Positions 8,092 to 17,987 of a stretch of DNA of 64,000 nucleotides are shown here, piece by piece. Both the position numbers and the translations under genes were made by a program. Source of the stretch: Rathayibacter agropyri (lineage in GTDB: Bacteria > Actinomycetota > Actinomycetes > Actinomycetales > Microbacteriaceae); NCBI RefSeq assembly GCF_013249015.1, contig NZ_JABRPL010000002.1:372001-436000 (forward strand), given 5' to 3'. The notes below the pieces were generated by a model. The model did not search any database. It saw nothing but the letters and a program-made list of their open reading frames with translations, and was not told the DNA's origin. How positions within the stretch are numbered: position 1 is the stretch's first letter; each line of letters begins with the position of its first letter.

Positions 8092-8168
8092 AGTGAGGGA
8101 TTCGAACCCCCGAAGGCTACGCCGTCTGATTTACAGTCAGATCCCTTTGGCCGCTAGGGTAACTCGCC
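8087..8168 (-). tRNA. tRNA-Tyr (anticodon GTA)
   Basis: The minus strand folds as a tRNA: acceptor GGCGAGT/ACTCGCC with discriminator A, anticodon loop CTGTAAA giving anticodon GTA, a variable arm in the class II style expected for bacterial tRNA-Tyr, and the T arm GGTTCGAATCC. CCA is not encoded. Its 3' end faces the hipBA accessory patch, the usual orientation for an integration site. Confidence 0.97.
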
Positions 8169-8255
8169 GTGGCGCACCCGACCGTGTTCACAACCGGAGG
8201 CGCTGGATCAGGATACCTACGCGGCGGACGGATCGGAAATCGAGACGGCGCGGCG

Positions 8256-8990
8256 TCAGGAGACTGTGGCCGCGTATCGCGACGCCGCCTCCGCAACCTT
8301 CCCCGCGTAGCTGTCGGCCGAATTGTAGGCGGCGATGGCGGCGCGCCAGCCCGACTCCGTCGAGAGGTCGCCGCCGGACGCGCAGAGGTAGCGGGCCGCG
8401 GTGACCGCCTGCTGGTCGACATTTTGCGGATCCCAGCCGCTCGACGCCCAGGCCATCCAGGTCGCCGGGAGGATCTGGAGCGGTCCCATCGCGCGGTCGA
8501 CCTCCGCGTCGCCGTCGAGGGCTCCGCCGTCCCTGTCCTCGACGCGATCAAAGCGCGTGCCGTCAAGCCGCGGGCCGTAGATCGGCGCGGTCGGTCGGCC
8601 GTCGGCTCCGAGCGTGCCGCCGTCGATGGTGCCATGCCGGCTCTCGACGTAGCCGATGCCCGCCAGCGTGGCCCAGTCGAGCCGGCAGCCGGGATTGACG
8701 GACGAGGTCAGCAGGGCGGCACCGGCGTAGGCGGTGAGTGCCCGCAGCGGGATACCGGTCGTCTCAGCGGCCCCGGCCAGCCACGTCTCGTCGGTGAGGA
8801 GGCGCACCGGCGTCTTCGCCGCCTCTGCGGGATCCTGCAGCACGGCAGGATCGGCCGCGACGGGCGCCGTCGCTGCGGGCGGGATCGTGGACATCCCCTC
8901 CTCGACCTGCCGAGGAGGGGCGTGCCGACCGCAGCCGACGACGAGCACCCCGACGAGCGGAAGCAGAAGGAGGACGGGGAGGCGGCGCAC
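8256..8990 (-). CDS. Lytic transglycosylase-like lipoprotein
   Basis: A 244-residue exported lipoprotein: an N-terminal hydrophobic signal with lipobox VVGC (lipidated Cys20), a short Ala/Pro linker, and a C-terminal SLT-like domain. The catalytic-type motif YVESRHG, followed by [11 protein letters not shown] and [10 protein letters not shown], matches soluble lytic transglycosylases that cleave MurNAc-GlcNAc bonds with release of 1,6-anhydro-muropeptides. It is divergent from yajQ, with 43 bp between the two starts. Substrate and partner are unknown. Confidence 0.85.
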   Translation of the reverse strand: MRRLPVLLLLPLVGVLVVGCGRHAPPRQVEEGMSTIPPAATAPVAADPAVLQDPAEAAKTPVRLLTDETWLAGAAETTGIPLRALTAYAGAALLTSSVNPGCRLDWATLAGIGYVESRHGTIDGGTLGADGRPTAPIYGPRLDGTRFDRVEDRDGGALDGDAEVDRAMGPLQILPATWMAWASSGWDPQNVDQQAVTAARYLCASGGDLSTESGWRAAIAAYNSADSYAGKVAEAASRYAATVS

Positions 8991-9020
8991 CCCTCAGAAG
9001 TACCAGCCGCGACTGAAAGC

Positions 9021-9026
9021 TACACT
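9021..9026 (+). promoter_or_regulatory. -10 box (TACACT) of yajQ
   Basis: TACACT ends seven bases before the yajQ ATG at 9034 with no ribosome binding site between, consistent with a leaderless mRNA. Confidence 0.45.
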
Positions 9027-9033
9027 CGCAGCC

Positions 9034-9522
9034 ATGGCAGATTCAACGTTCGACGTCGTCAGCAAGATCGACAAGATGGAGGCGGACAACGCCCTGAACC
9101 AGGCCCACAAGGAGGTCGAGCAACGCTATGACTTCAAAAACGTCGGCGCCTCGATCGCGTGGAGCGGCGAGAAGATCCTGATCAAGGCCAACACTGAGGA
9201 GCGGGCGAACGCCATCCTCGACGTGTTCCAGTCGAAGCTCATCAAGCGCGGTATCAGCCTCAAGAGCCTCGACGCCGGCGAGCCCTTCGCCTCGGGCAAG
9301 GAGTATCGGATCGAGGCCACCCTCAAGGAGGGCATCGACCAGGAGCACGCGAAGAAGATCAACAAGCTCATCCGCGACGAGGCGCCGAAGTCGGTGAAGT
9401 CGCAGATCCAGGGCGACGAGCTGCGCGTCTCCTCGAAGAGCCGCGATGACCTCCAGGCCACGATGACCCTGCTGCGTGGGGCCGACCTCGAACTCGACCT
9501 CCAGTTCGTCAACTTCCGCTGA
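9034..9522 (+). CDS. yajQ: YajQ family nucleotide-binding protein
   Basis: A 162-residue protein of standard YajQ length, beginning [20 protein letters not shown] with EVEQRYDFK and [15 protein letters not shown], all family signatures. YajQ proteins bind nucleotides, and some members bind cyclic di-GMP as regulators; the role in actinobacteria is not settled. The ATG at 9034 is fixed by the conserved N-terminus. It converges on the UvrA-like gene, whose shifted frame runs antisense through yajQ. Confidence 0.92.
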   Translation: MADSTFDVVSKIDKMEADNALNQAHKEVEQRYDFKNVGASIAWSGEKILIKANTEERANAILDVFQSKLIKRGISLKSLDAGEPFASGKEYRIEATLKEGIDQEHAKKINKLIRDEAPKSVKSQIQGDELRVSSKSRDDLQATMTLLRGADLELDLQFVNFR

Positions 9523-11696
9523 GACGTCAGCGCGCGTAGCCGGCCAGCGCCCGGTCCCACGTCGATGATCCAGTCGGCATGGGCCATCAGTGCCCGGTGG
9601 TGCTCAATGACGACCACCGAGTTCCCGGAGTCGACCAGCCGGTCGAGCAGGCCGAGGAGCGTGTCGACGTCAGCCAGATGCAGGCCGGTCGTCGGCTCGT
9701 CGAGCAGGTACACCGAGCCTGACGACGCCATGTTGATGGCCAGCTTGAGCCGCTGGCGCTCACCCCCAGAGAGGGTGTTCAGCGGCTGGCCGAGCGTGAG
9801 GTAACCGAGCCCGACGTCGACCAGCCGCGCAAGCACCGTCTGTGCCGGCCCCGTGGCGAAGAACTCGGCGGCTTCGCCAATCGGCATCGACAGCACGTCA
9901 TGGATATTCTTCCCGCGCAGGCGGTACTCGAGCACCTCGGCCGTAAAGCGTTTTCCCTCGCACTCCTCGCAGATCGAGGACACGGTGGCCGCCGGCCCAA
10001 GCTCGGTGAAGATCATCCCCGCGCCCTTGCAGACCGGGCAGGCGCCCGCCGAGTTGGCGCTGAACAGCGCCGGCTTGACTCCGTTCGCCTTGGCGAAGGC
10101 GGCGCGGATGGCGTCGAGTACGCCCGTATAGGTGGCGGGGTTGCTCCGCCGCGAGCCACGGATGGGCGACTGGTCGGCGACCACTACTCCCGGCCGAGTC
10201 GCGAGCGAGCCGTGCACGAGCGACGACTTGCCCGAGCCCGCGACTCCGGTCACGACCGTGAGCACGCCGAGCGGGATGTCCACATCGACGCCGCGGAGAT
10301 TGTGGGTGAAGGCGCCGCGGATCTCGACCACACCGGTCGGGCGGCGCACCGCTTCCTTCACCGGTACGCGGTGGTCAAGGTGACGCCCCGTGAGGGTGCC
10401 GGAGGCCCGCAATCCCTCGACCGTTCCCTCAAATCGCAGCTCCCCACCGTCGGCGCCGGCGCGCGGGCCGAGGTCGACAACGTGGTCGGCGATCTCGATG
10501 ATCTCCGGCTTGTGCTCGACCACCAGCACCGTGTTGCCCTTGTCGCGCAGGCGCCGCAGCAGCTCGATCATCCGCGAGACATCGTGCGGATGCAGGCCCG
10601 CCGTCGGCTCGTCGAAGACATAGGTGACATCGGTGAGGCTCGACCCCAGGTGCCGCACCATCTTGACCCGCTGCGCCTCCCCGCCCGAGAGGGTCCCCGA
10701 CTCCCGGTCAAGCGAGAGGTAGCCGAGGCCCACCTGCACAAGGGCATCGAGCGTGCCGAGAAGTGTGTCGATGATCGGCGCTACCGAGGGCTCATGAAGT
10801 CCGCGGAGCCACCGGGCCAGGTCGGTCGCCTGCATGCCTGAGCACTCGGCGATGTTGAGAGTGTCGATCCGCGACGCGAGCGCCGTGCGGGTGAGCCGGC
10901 CGCCACCGCACTCGGGGCAGGCCGCGAAGGTGGCCACCCGCTCGGCGAAAGCGCGGATATGCGGCTGGGACGCCTCCTTCGCCAGGTAAAGGCGGGTGAC
11001 CTTCACCAGGAGCCCTTCGTAGGTCATCGTCATTCCGGCGATGGCCATCTTGGTCGCGGGGCGGTGAAGGAACGCGTCACGCTGCTCCGGAGTGAAGTCG
11101 GCGATGGGCACGTCGGCCGGGTAGAGCCCCGACTCCGCGAGTCCCTTCCAGTACCAGCCGCCGACGACGAAGTTGGGAATTGCGTCGAGCGCGCCGCCCT
11201 CGAGCGACTTCGACGCGTCGTACAGCGCGTGAAGGTCGATGTCCGAGACACGACCCGTGCCCTCGCAGCGCGGGCACATCCCCTCGGGCAGGTTGAACGA
11301 GAAGGCACCGCTTGTCCCCGCGTGCGGAGTACCGACCCGGCTGAAGAGGATGCGCAGCATCGTGTACGCGTCGGTCGCGGTGCCCACCGTGGACCGGCCG
11401 TTCGAGCCCATCCGCTCCTGGTCGACCACGATCGTCGCCGAGAGCCCGTCGAGGGATTCGACATCCGGACGCGCCGGTGACCCCATGAACTGCTGCACGA
11501 ACGCGGAGTACGTCTCGTTGATGAGCCGTTGCGACTCCGCCGCGATGGTGCCGAAGACGAGCGACGACTTGCCCGAGCCCGAGACCCCTGTGAACACGGT
11601 GATCCGCCGCTTCGGGATGTCGAGGTCGATCCCGCGCAGGTTGTTCTGGCGCGCACCGCGCACCCGGATGACGTCGTGAGGCGCGGGCGTGGTCAT
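9126..11696 (-). CDS. UvrA-like ABC ATPase with frameshifted C-terminus
   Basis: A UvrA-related protein without the UvrB-binding details of true UvrA, of the type linked to DNA repair or drug resistance in actinobacteria. Two ABC modules are visible: Walker [10 protein letters not shown] (about residue 37) and GVAGSGKSS, signatures LSGGEAQR and LSGGERQR, and CXXC zinc elements (CPRC, CPEC, CPVC, CEEC). Homology ends at IIDVGPGAG near 9550. In the neighbouring frame the DNA reads DRALAGYAR and stops at 9527, which looks like the original end, so a deletion not divisible by three seems to have fused the two. The open frame then runs on as about 140 junk residues antisense to yajQ. ATPase motifs precede the lesion, so partial function is possible. 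fprA lies 30 bp upstream. Confidence 0.75.
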   Translation of the reverse strand: MTTPAPHDVIRVRGARQNNLRGIDLDIPKRRITVFTGVSGSGKSSLVFGTIAAESQRLINETYSAFVQQFMGSPARPDVESLDGLSATIVVDQERMGSNGRSTVGTATDAYTMLRILFSRVGTPHAGTSGAFSFNLPEGMCPRCEGTGRVSDIDLHALYDASKSLEGGALDAIPNFVVGGWYWKGLAESGLYPADVPIADFTPEQRDAFLHRPATKMAIAGMTMTYEGLLVKVTRLYLAKEASQPHIRAFAERVATFAACPECGGGRLTRTALASRIDTLNIAECSGMQATDLARWLRGLHEPSVAPIIDTLLGTLDALVQVGLGYLSLDRESGTLSGGEAQRVKMVRHLGSSLTDVTYVFDEPTAGLHPHDVSRMIELLRRLRDKGNTVLVVEHKPEIIEIADHVVDLGPRAGADGGELRFEGTVEGLRASGTLTGRHLDHRVPVKEAVRRPTGVVEIRGAFTHNLRGVDVDIPLGVLTVVTGVAGSGKSSLVHGSLATRPGVVVADQSPIRGSRRSNPATYTGVLDAIRAAFAKANGVKPALFSANSAGACPVCKGAGMIFTELGPAATVSSICEECEGKRFTAEVLEYRLRGKNIHDVLSMPIGEAAEFFATGPAQTVLARLVDVGLGYLTLGQPLNTLSGGERQRLKLAINMASSGSVYLLDEPTTGLHLADVDTLLGLLDRLVDSGNSVVVIEHHRALMAHADWIIDVGPGAGRLRALTSQRKLTNWRSSSRSAPRSRVIVAWRSSRLFEETRSSSPWICDFTDFGASSRMSLLIFFACSWSMPSLRVASIRYSLPEAKGSPASRLLRLIPRLMSFDWNTSRMAFARSSVLALIRIFSPLHAIEAPTFLKS

Positions 11697-11726
11697 GCTG
11701 TCTCCGTCCGAAGCGGTGCCCGCAGC

Positions 11727-13082
11727 CTAGGGGACGCGCGAGATCGCCACCATGTCCTCGCGAGGAACGACCTTCACGCGGGCCCGGCCCTCGGGCGCGC
11801 CAAGCGACATCTCGTGCTCGTCGAGGCGGTGCCAGCCGTCGAGATCGGTGTAGGCGACCTCGCGCTCCTCGAGCAGCGCGACGACGGCCGACTCCTCCGG
11901 ATGCTCGGGCGTCCACCACGAAGCCTGGTCGTTGAGCACGTGCGCGACGGTCTCCATCGCGTCGGACTTGGTGTGACCGATCAGCCCCACCGGTCCGCGC
12001 TTGATCCACCCTGTCGCGTACACGCCGTGCACCTGCTCGTCCTGGTCGTCGAGCACCTGGCCCTCGCGGTTGGGGATGACTCCGCGCATCTCGTCGAACG
12101 GCAGGCCGTCCAGCGGCGAACCGAAGTAGCCCACCGCCCGGTAGACCGCCTGCACCGGGATCTCGCGGATTTCCCCGGTGCCGCGGACGCCGCCCTCGCC
12201 GTCGGGCTCGGTGCGCTCGTAGCGGATCGCGCCGACGCGTCCGGTGCCGTCGTCGACGAACGCGAGCGGCTTGGCCCAGAAGTGCAGATGGAGGCGACGC
12301 GTGGCGCTGCCCACCTCGCGGGTGCGCCACTGGTTCAGCACCCGGTTGATGACCATGACCTGCTTGTTCGTCTCGATCGCGGCCTGCGAGGCCGGGTCGA
12401 GTTCGAAGTCCTCGTCGGCGACGATCATGTCGACGTCGCGCAACTCGCCCAGCTCGCGCAGCTCCAGCGGGGTGAACTTGACCTGCGCCGGGCCGCGACG
12501 GCCGAAGACGTGAACGTCGGTGACCGGAGACGCCTTCAGCCCCTCGTAGACGTTCGGCGGGACCTCGGTGGGAAGGAGATCGTCGGCGTGCTTTGCGAGC
12601 ATTCGCGACACATCGAGCGCGACGTTGCCGTTGCCGATGACCGCGATGGAGGATGCCTCGAGCGGCCAGGTGCGCGGTACGTCAGGGTGGCCGTCGAACC
12701 AGCTGACGAACTCCGCCGCACCGTAGGAGCCTTCGAGCTCGACGCCCGGGACGTTGAGTGGGGCGTCTCGCACCGCTCCCGTCGCGAAGATCACGGCGTG
12801 GTAGTGCCGCTTGAGGTCCTCGAGCGTGATGTCGGTGCCGAAGTGCACGTTGCCGAAGATGCGGATGTCGCCGCGGTCGAGCACCTCGCGGAGGGCGGTG
12901 ATGATGCCCTTGATGCGGGGGTGATCAGGTGCAACTCCGTAACGCACCAGCCCGTACGGTGCCGGGAGGTGCTCGAACAGGTCGATCGAGACGTCGTACT
13001 TCTTCTCGGCCTTGATCATGAGGTCGGCGGCGTAGATGCCCGCGGGCCCCGCACCGACGATGGCCAGCCTGAGCTTGGTCAT
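11727..13082 (-). CDS. fprA: Ferredoxin/adrenodoxin-type NADP+ reductase
   Basis: A 451-residue flavoprotein of the FprA (adrenodoxin reductase-like) family, which passes electrons from NADPH through FAD to ferredoxins. The FAD-binding GAGPAG is at residues 9-14, EHLPAPYGLVRYGVAPDHP follows, the NADP site reads GNGNVALD, and GWIKRGPVGLIGHTK is the C-terminal FAD signature. The start is the ATG at 13080-13082 with a strong GGAGGA ribosome binding site; upstream in-frame codons run back into the polyprenyl synthase gene. It sits downstream of that gene and may be co-transcribed. Confidence 0.92.
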   Translation of the reverse strand: MTKLRLAIVGAGPAGIYAADLMIKAEKKYDVSIDLFEHLPAPYGLVRYGVAPDHPRIKGIITALREVLDRGDIRIFGNVHFGTDITLEDLKRHYHAVIFATGAVRDAPLNVPGVELEGSYGAAEFVSWFDGHPDVPRTWPLEASSIAVIGNGNVALDVSRMLAKHADDLLPTEVPPNVYEGLKASPVTDVHVFGRRGPAQVKFTPLELRELGELRDVDMIVADEDFELDPASQAAIETNKQVMVINRVLNQWRTREVGSATRRLHLHFWAKPLAFVDDGTGRVGAIRYERTEPDGEGGVRGTGEIREIPVQAVYRAVGYFGSPLDGLPFDEMRGVIPNREGQVLDDQDEQVHGVYATGWIKRGPVGLIGHTKSDAMETVAHVLNDQASWWTPEHPEESAVVALLEEREVAYTDLDGWHRLDEHEMSLGAPEGRARVKVVPREDMVAISRVP

Positions 13083-13161
13083 GGTGTTCCTCCTGCCGGG
13101 GCGCCGAAGCGCTCGTCCGGTCTCATTCCTGCGGCGCAGGGGCGCGCCGCGACGATCGGGG

Positions 13162-14250
13162 TCAGCCGGTGCGGTCGACGACCGTGTCGGCGAAGCGCGT
13201 GAGCGCCTTGCGGACCGAGCCGTCGGGCAGCGGGGCGAGGGCGGCGACGGCCTCGTCGGCCCAGCGGTGGGCTTCGGCGAGGGTCTGCGCGGTGACATCG
13301 TGGTCGCGCAGTTGCGCGATGGCGTCCGAGATGTCGGCGCTCTGCTCCTGGGTGTGCGCAATCTCGTCGTTCGAGCGGCTCACATAGCTCTCGATGCGGG
13401 CGAGGAGCGCCGCGGCCGCCGGGTCGGCGGAGGCGCGTTCGCGCAGGCGAAGGATGGGCATGGTCGACACGCCGGCGCGGATGTCGGTGCCCGGGTTCTT
13501 GCCCGTTTCCTCCGGCTGCGGCGAGAGGTCGATCACGTCGTCGACGATCTGGAACGCGACGCCGATCTTCTCGCCGAAGACTCGCATGGCCTCCTCGTAC
13601 TCCTCGGGTCCGTTGGCGAAGGCGACGCCGGTGCGGCCGGCCGCCGCGATGAGTGATCCGGTCTTGTCGGCCAGGACCGAGAGGTAGTGCTCCACCGGGT
13701 CCTCGCCGTCGGTCGGGCCGACGGTCTCGTGGAGCTGCCCGAGGACGAGGCGCTCGAAGGTGTCGGCCTGGAGGCGGATCGCCTTGTCGCCGAGTTCGAC
13801 CATGAGCTGGTTCGCGCGTGCAAAGAGCAGATCGCCGGTGAGGATCGCCACGTTGTTACCCCAGACGGTCTGCGCCGAGGGGACACCGCGGCGCTTCTCG
13901 GCTTCGTCCATGACATCGTCGTGGTAGAGCGAGGCGAGATGGGTGATCTCGATGGCCTGTGCACCGAGCAGCACCTGCGGAGTGTTGCCGCGGCCGAGCT
14001 GCGCGGCGAGGAGGGTGAGCATGGGCCGCACCCGCTTGCCGCCGGCTTCGAGAAGGTACCGGGTCGACACGTCGGCCACGGCGTCGGCGAAGGACAGCTG
14101 CCGGACGAGTCCCTCCTCGACCTGCTCGAGCCCGGCGTCGATCGTGCGGGCGAGAGCGCGGTCGGAGGTGGAGGAGAAAATGCGCTCGGAGAGGCCGAGC
14201 TGCGCCGTCAGAGACGGGCTGCGGCGGGCGACGGGCGCAGTGGCGTTCAC
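13162..14250 (-). CDS. Polyprenyl diphosphate synthase (menaquinone side chain)
   Basis: A 362-residue trans-isoprenyl diphosphate synthase. It has GGKRVRP near residue 70, the first Asp-rich motif DDVMDEAEKRR (111-121), the second DDVIDL, and the KTGSLI motif. It should extend farnesyl or geranylgeranyl diphosphate with isopentenyl diphosphate to the long chain that MenA attaches to dihydroxynaphthoate. Position between ubiE/menG and fprA, 40 bp after ubiE, supports a menaquinone role. Chain length cannot be read from the sequence. Confidence 0.9.
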   Translation of the reverse strand: MNATAPVARRSPSLTAQLGLSERIFSSTSDRALARTIDAGLEQVEEGLVRQLSFADAVADVSTRYLLEAGGKRVRPMLTLLAAQLGRGNTPQVLLGAQAIEITHLASLYHDDVMDEAEKRRGVPSAQTVWGNNVAILTGDLLFARANQLMVELGDKAIRLQADTFERLVLGQLHETVGPTDGEDPVEHYLSVLADKTGSLIAAAGRTGVAFANGPEEYEEAMRVFGEKIGVAFQIVDDVIDLSPQPEETGKNPGTDIRAGVSTMPILRLRERASADPAAAALLARIESYVSRSNDEIAHTQEQSADISDAIAQLRDHDVTAQTLAEAHRWADEAVAALAPLPDGSVRKALTRFADTVVDRTG

Positions 14251-14290
14251 AGGGAAACCCTAGCGTCCCCCCCTGCGGGGACCCAGGCCG

Positions 14291-15007
14291 TCATCGGCTC
14301 GCTGCGATCGGCTTGACGCCACGGTGGAGGGCCACAATTCCCGCGGTCAGGTCGCGGTGGGCGACGCGCTCGAAGCCGGCGGTCCGGAGCCAGCGGGCGA
14401 CGACCTTCTGCTTCGGCCAGGCGCGGATGGAGTCGCCGAGGTAGTCGTAGGCGGGGTTGTTCGACGAGGCGAGCCGCACAACGGCCGGCATCACCGTCGA
14501 GAGGTAGAAGTCGTACGCAGCGGCCAGCGGAGCCAGCGGCGGCGTCGAGAACTCGCAGATCACGATACGTCCGCCCGGCCTGAGGACACGGTGGAACTCG
14601 GCGAGCGCGGTGCGCGGCTCCGCGACGTTGCGCAGGCCGAACGAGATGGTCACGGCGTCGAAGGAGTCGTCCTCGAAGGGGAGGTCCATCGCGTCGGCCT
14701 GGACGAACTCGATCCGCTCGTTGCCCGCCTGGCGTCGACGGCCGACCTCGATCATCCCGGGCGAGAAGTCGGCGGCAACGATGTGGGCGCCGGAGCGGGC
14801 GAGGGAGGCGCTGGACGTGCCCGTGCCGGCGGCGACATCGAGAATGCGCTCTCCGGGCGCAGGGTTGACCGCTCGCGTCGTCGCGAGGCGCCAGAGGTGA
14901 TCGTTGCCCACCGAGAGGAGGGTGTTCACGAGGTCGTAGGCGGGAGCCACCGTGTCGAACATCGAGGCGACCTCGTTGGGGCGCTTGGTGAGGTCAGCCT
15001 TCGTCAC
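14291..15007 (-). CDS. ubiE: Demethylmenaquinone methyltransferase
   Basis: A 238-residue class I SAM-dependent methyltransferase (UbiE/MenG). The SAM motif DVAAGTGTSSASLA, the family phrase TISFGLRNV, and MFDTVAPAYDLVN at the N-terminus identify it. It methylates demethylmenaquinone in the last step of menaquinone synthesis. The start is GTG at 15005-15007, with a TAGACT box eight bases upstream on the minus strand. A 55-bp tandem duplication begins exactly at this start codon and repeats the -10 box and GTG upstream, creating a 22-codon out-of-frame ORF that overlaps the real start. menF is transcribed divergently. Confidence 0.92.
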   Translation of the reverse strand: MTKADLTKRPNEVASMFDTVAPAYDLVNTLLSVGNDHLWRLATTRAVNPAPGERILDVAAGTGTSSASLARSGAHIVAADFSPGMIEVGRRRQAGNERIEFVQADAMDLPFEDDSFDAVTISFGLRNVAEPRTALAEFHRVLRPGGRIVICEFSTPPLAPLAAAYDFYLSTVMPAVVRLASSNNPAYDYLGDSIRAWPKQKVVARWLRTAGFERVAHRDLTAGIVALHRGVKPIAASR

Positions 15008-15114
15008 GATCCTCGAGTCTACGGCGAGGCGCGGGATGACGGCTGTGCATCCGGCATCCCACGATCCTCGAGTCTACGGCGAGGCGCGGGATGACGGCTG
15101 TGCATCCGGCATCC
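15005..15114. repeat. 55-bp perfect tandem duplication over the menG start
   Basis: Bases 15005-15059 and 15060-15114 are identical. Each unit contains the GTG start codon of ubiE/menG, the ribosome-binding-like GAGGAT and the TAGACT -10 box. Confidence 0.97.
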
Positions 15115-15264
15115 CGCGCCCGGTCCTCGCGCTCCTGATCAACAGGAGCGCCGGAGTCGCCCCGCTCCGCCTCGCGCGGCGCCCCCCGGACCGGATCACG
15201 GTAGCAACGGGCTCCGGGTACGCCCCACGGACGGCGTACGACGTCTCACCTTCTGGCGCGGGCG

Positions 15265-15270
15265 TACTCT
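15265..15270 (+). promoter_or_regulatory. -10 box (TACTCT) of menF
   Basis: TACTCT ends six bases before the menF GTG at 15277; no ribosome binding site is present, consistent with a leaderless transcript. Confidence 0.45.
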
Positions 15271-15276
15271 GACTGG

Positions 15277-16521
15277 GTGACGCTCATCGGCGCCGGGGTT
15301 CCTCCCCTTCGGGTGGAGACGACCCCGCTGGACCCCCCGTTGACGCCCCTCCCCCTCTCTCATCCGCAGCGCCCCCTCCTCTGGCAGCGCGGAGGTTCCG
15401 GGCTGAGCGGGCGCGGCGAGACGTTGCGCCTGGAGTTCTCCGGGCCGGACCGCTTGCGCGATGCGGCGGATGCCTGGCGCGCGCTGTCCGCCTCCGCGAC
15501 CGTCGAGGACCCGCTCGGGATGCCGGGCACCGGGCTCGTCGCCTTCGGCGCCTTCGCCTTCTCGAGCTTGTCGCGCGCCACCAGCGTTCTGATCGTGCCG
15601 CGGACCGTCGTCGGAATCCGCGACGGTCGCTCCTGGCTCACCCGCATAGCGCCGGAGGGGACGGCCCTGCCGGAGGTCCCGGTCGAGCAGTCGATTGGCG
15701 AGGAGTACCACGTCCCGCTGCTCCCGGGCGCGATGTCCCCCGTGGCGTACCGCGACGCTGTCGCCGCAGCGGTCGCCGCGATCCGCGCCGGTGACCTCGA
15801 CAAGGTTGTGCTCGCTCGTGACGTGCGGGGGCGTCTCCCCCGCGGCGCCGACCTGCGGCGCGTGCTCGGGGCCCTCGCCGATGGCTATCCCGACTGCTGG
15901 ACCTTCGCCGTCGATGGCTTCCTCGGCGCTAGTCCCGAGACGCTCGTCGCTGTCGACCAGGGGGCCGTCTCGGCGCGGGTGCTCGCGGGCACAGCCGCTC
16001 GTGGAGACGACGACTCCGGCGACGAGGCGGTCGCCGTCGCGCTCCTCGCCAGCGCCAAGGATCGTTCGGAGCACGCCTTCGCCCTGGCGAGCCTGCTGTG
16101 CGAGCTCCGCCCGCACACGCGCGGGCTCTCCGCCGGCACCGAACCGTTCGCCCTGCGCCTGCCCAACCTGTGGCATCTCGCGACCGATGTCCACGGCGAG
16201 CTCGCCGACTCCTCCACCGCCCTCGATTTGGTCAACGCGCTGCACCCGACGGCTGCCGTGGCGGGCACCCCGACTGTCGACGCGCTGGCGCTGCTGGAGC
16301 AGCTAGAGCCCTTCGATCGCAGCCGCTACGCCGGGCCGGTGGGCTGGATCGACGGGAACGGCGACGGCGAGTGGGCCGTCGGCCTCCGTAGTGCCGAGGT
16401 CGCCGCCGACGGCGCGGTCGCCGCGTGGGCGGGAGCCGGCATCGTGGCGGACAGCGATCCCGACTCCGAACTCGCCGAGACGCGGATGAAGTTCCGGCCG
16501 ATGCTCGACGCTCTGGGGTGA
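15277..16521 (+). CDS. menF: Isochorismate synthase
   Basis: A 414-residue chorismate-utilising enzyme that converts chorismate to isochorismate, the first step of menaquinone synthesis. The C-terminal chorismate-binding domain carries FLGASPETLV, VLAGTAARG, HPTAAVAGTPT and GAGIVADSDPDSELAET, as in MenF/EntC/DhbC. A siderophore-type isochorismate synthase would look similar, but all other men genes lie nearby. The start is GTG at 15277, next to a -10 box. It is transcribed divergently from ubiE and converges on the HNH gene. Confidence 0.92.
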   Translation: MTLIGAGVPPLRVETTPLDPPLTPLPLSHPQRPLLWQRGGSGLSGRGETLRLEFSGPDRLRDAADAWRALSASATVEDPLGMPGTGLVAFGAFAFSSLSRATSVLIVPRTVVGIRDGRSWLTRIAPEGTALPEVPVEQSIGEEYHVPLLPGAMSPVAYRDAVAAAVAAIRAGDLDKVVLARDVRGRLPRGADLRRVLGALADGYPDCWTFAVDGFLGASPETLVAVDQGAVSARVLAGTAARGDDDSGDEAVAVALLASAKDRSEHAFALASLLCELRPHTRGLSAGTEPFALRLPNLWHLATDVHGELADSSTALDLVNALHPTAAVAGTPTVDALALLEQLEPFDRSRYAGPVGWIDGNGDGEWAVGLRSAEVAADGAVAAWAGAGIVADSDPDSELAETRMKFRPMLDALG

Positions 16522-16554
16522 CGCGCACTCCGTCAGCGGACGTGCGTGGGCGCC

Positions 16555-17880
16555 TCAGAACGGCGGTGGTGTGTCGACGAATCGGGGTTGCGGTCCCGGC
16601 GGACGGCCCGGGAGCACCGGCGGCCGGGTAGTGACGCGGCGGCCGGTGGGAGTGGTCCACTCGGCCGTGCCGTCGGGATGCAGAACGTAGGTCCAGCGAT
16701 CGCCGTGGCGCACGTGGTGGTGCCCGACGCAGAGCGAAGCGAGATTCGCCGGGGACGTCTCGCCACCGTTGCGCCACTCGATCGTGTGGTCTGCCTCGGC
16801 CGTGGACGCCGGACGGGTGCAGCCCGGAAACCGGCACGTCTGATCCCGCAACTGGAGGAGGAGCCGCATCCGCGGCGGCGGGACGCGGTGAGTGCGTCCG
16901 ACGGAGACGACCGCGCCCGTCCCGGCATCGGTCAGCACCCTTGTAAAGGAGGCGCTGACACCGACGAGTTCGCGGGCAGTTTCGGCGGGGATCGGTCCGT
17001 AGCCGTCGAGTTCGGCCGGAGCGTCATCGGCTCCGGAGGCGGTGCTCACCGCGAGGGTCAGCCTCACCTCGGCGCGCAGGCCAGGCACGAACGTCACCGC
17101 GCCCTCGTCCTCACCGGTCGGTGCGGTACCGGCGACATCCCCGCGGCAGAGCAGATCGCCCCACGCATCGGCGCGCAACTGCGCCAGCGTCCGCTCGTCG
17201 CCGCCGCCCGGGTGCTCCCCATCGCCGTCACGGAGGTTGCGAGCGATGCGGTCGAGGCGGGCCAGAGCGCCCACCGCGACGGGCGCCGGAACGTAGGCGC
17301 ACACGGTCGCCATCCCATCGATCTCGGGCGTCAGCCACACCCCGCGGTCGGCGCGAGCGCGCGCGTGCCGCTCACCGAGGGGCTGCTCGTGTAGCTCGTC
17401 CCGCAATCGCGCCACCGCGCGTCGCAGCTGGGTGGGCGTCATCCTTATGGCGCACTCCGCCGCTCGCTCGTCGAACTCCGCGCGGGACGCCGCAGGGAGC
17501 GACACCGCCACCGCACAGATCGCCTGCCCTGCCTCCCACCGCAGCCTCGCCGCGGCCAGAGCTGCGCGCGTGCAGGGCAGTTCCTCGACGAGAAGCTGCG
17601 CCCGCTCGAGTTCCCGCGACGCGACGCGCTCTGAGACCCCGAGCGCGACGGCGAACTCGGCCCGGACCGACCGCTCCACCAGATCGCTCGACTCGCTGCG
17701 CGCTAGCGAGCGCGCCCGCGCGAACGACTCCGGACAGGACAGCGCCGCCCGATAGCCCGCATGCAACGCCTCGGCCGCGGCGAGGAGCACGGGTGACGCG
17801 CTCCGCGCGAGGGCGGCGGCCCGGTCGCCGTGCGCCCGCACCTCGCCCATCGTTGCCTCTGCCGTACCTGTCTTGATCAT
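16555..17880 (-). CDS. DUF222 / HNH endonuclease domain protein
   Basis: A 441-residue member of the 13E12-like family that is multicopy in actinobacterial genomes. The N-terminal DUF222 region (about residues 20-300) is Ala/Arg-rich and helical. The C-terminal HNH motif reads CRFPGCTRPASTAEADHTIEW followed by LCVGHHHVRHG, with zinc cysteine and histidines in place. These genes behave like mobile or dispersed homing-type elements; their biochemical role is unproven. It separates menF from menD. The ATG at 17880 is used; the second ATG at 17850 is possible. Confidence 0.88.
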   Translation of the reverse strand: MIKTGTAEATMGEVRAHGDRAAALARSASPVLLAAAEALHAGYRAALSCPESFARARSLARSESSDLVERSVRAEFAVALGVSERVASRELERAQLLVEELPCTRAALAAARLRWEAGQAICAVAVSLPAASRAEFDERAAECAIRMTPTQLRRAVARLRDELHEQPLGERHARARADRGVWLTPEIDGMATVCAYVPAPVAVGALARLDRIARNLRDGDGEHPGGGDERTLAQLRADAWGDLLCRGDVAGTAPTGEDEGAVTFVPGLRAEVRLTLAVSTASGADDAPAELDGYGPIPAETARELVGVSASFTRVLTDAGTGAVVSVGRTHRVPPPRMRLLLQLRDQTCRFPGCTRPASTAEADHTIEWRNGGETSPANLASLCVGHHHVRHGDRWTYVLHPDGTAEWTTPTGRRVTTRPPVLPGRPPGPQPRFVDTPPPF

Positions 17881-17987
17881 ACGAGTATTGAACCAGGGAC
17901 CACCGACACAGGACCGTCAGCAGCGGTCAATCAGGACAACTCGTGCACCACGGACGCCTGTGGAGGGACGCCTACGCCGCGCATCCG

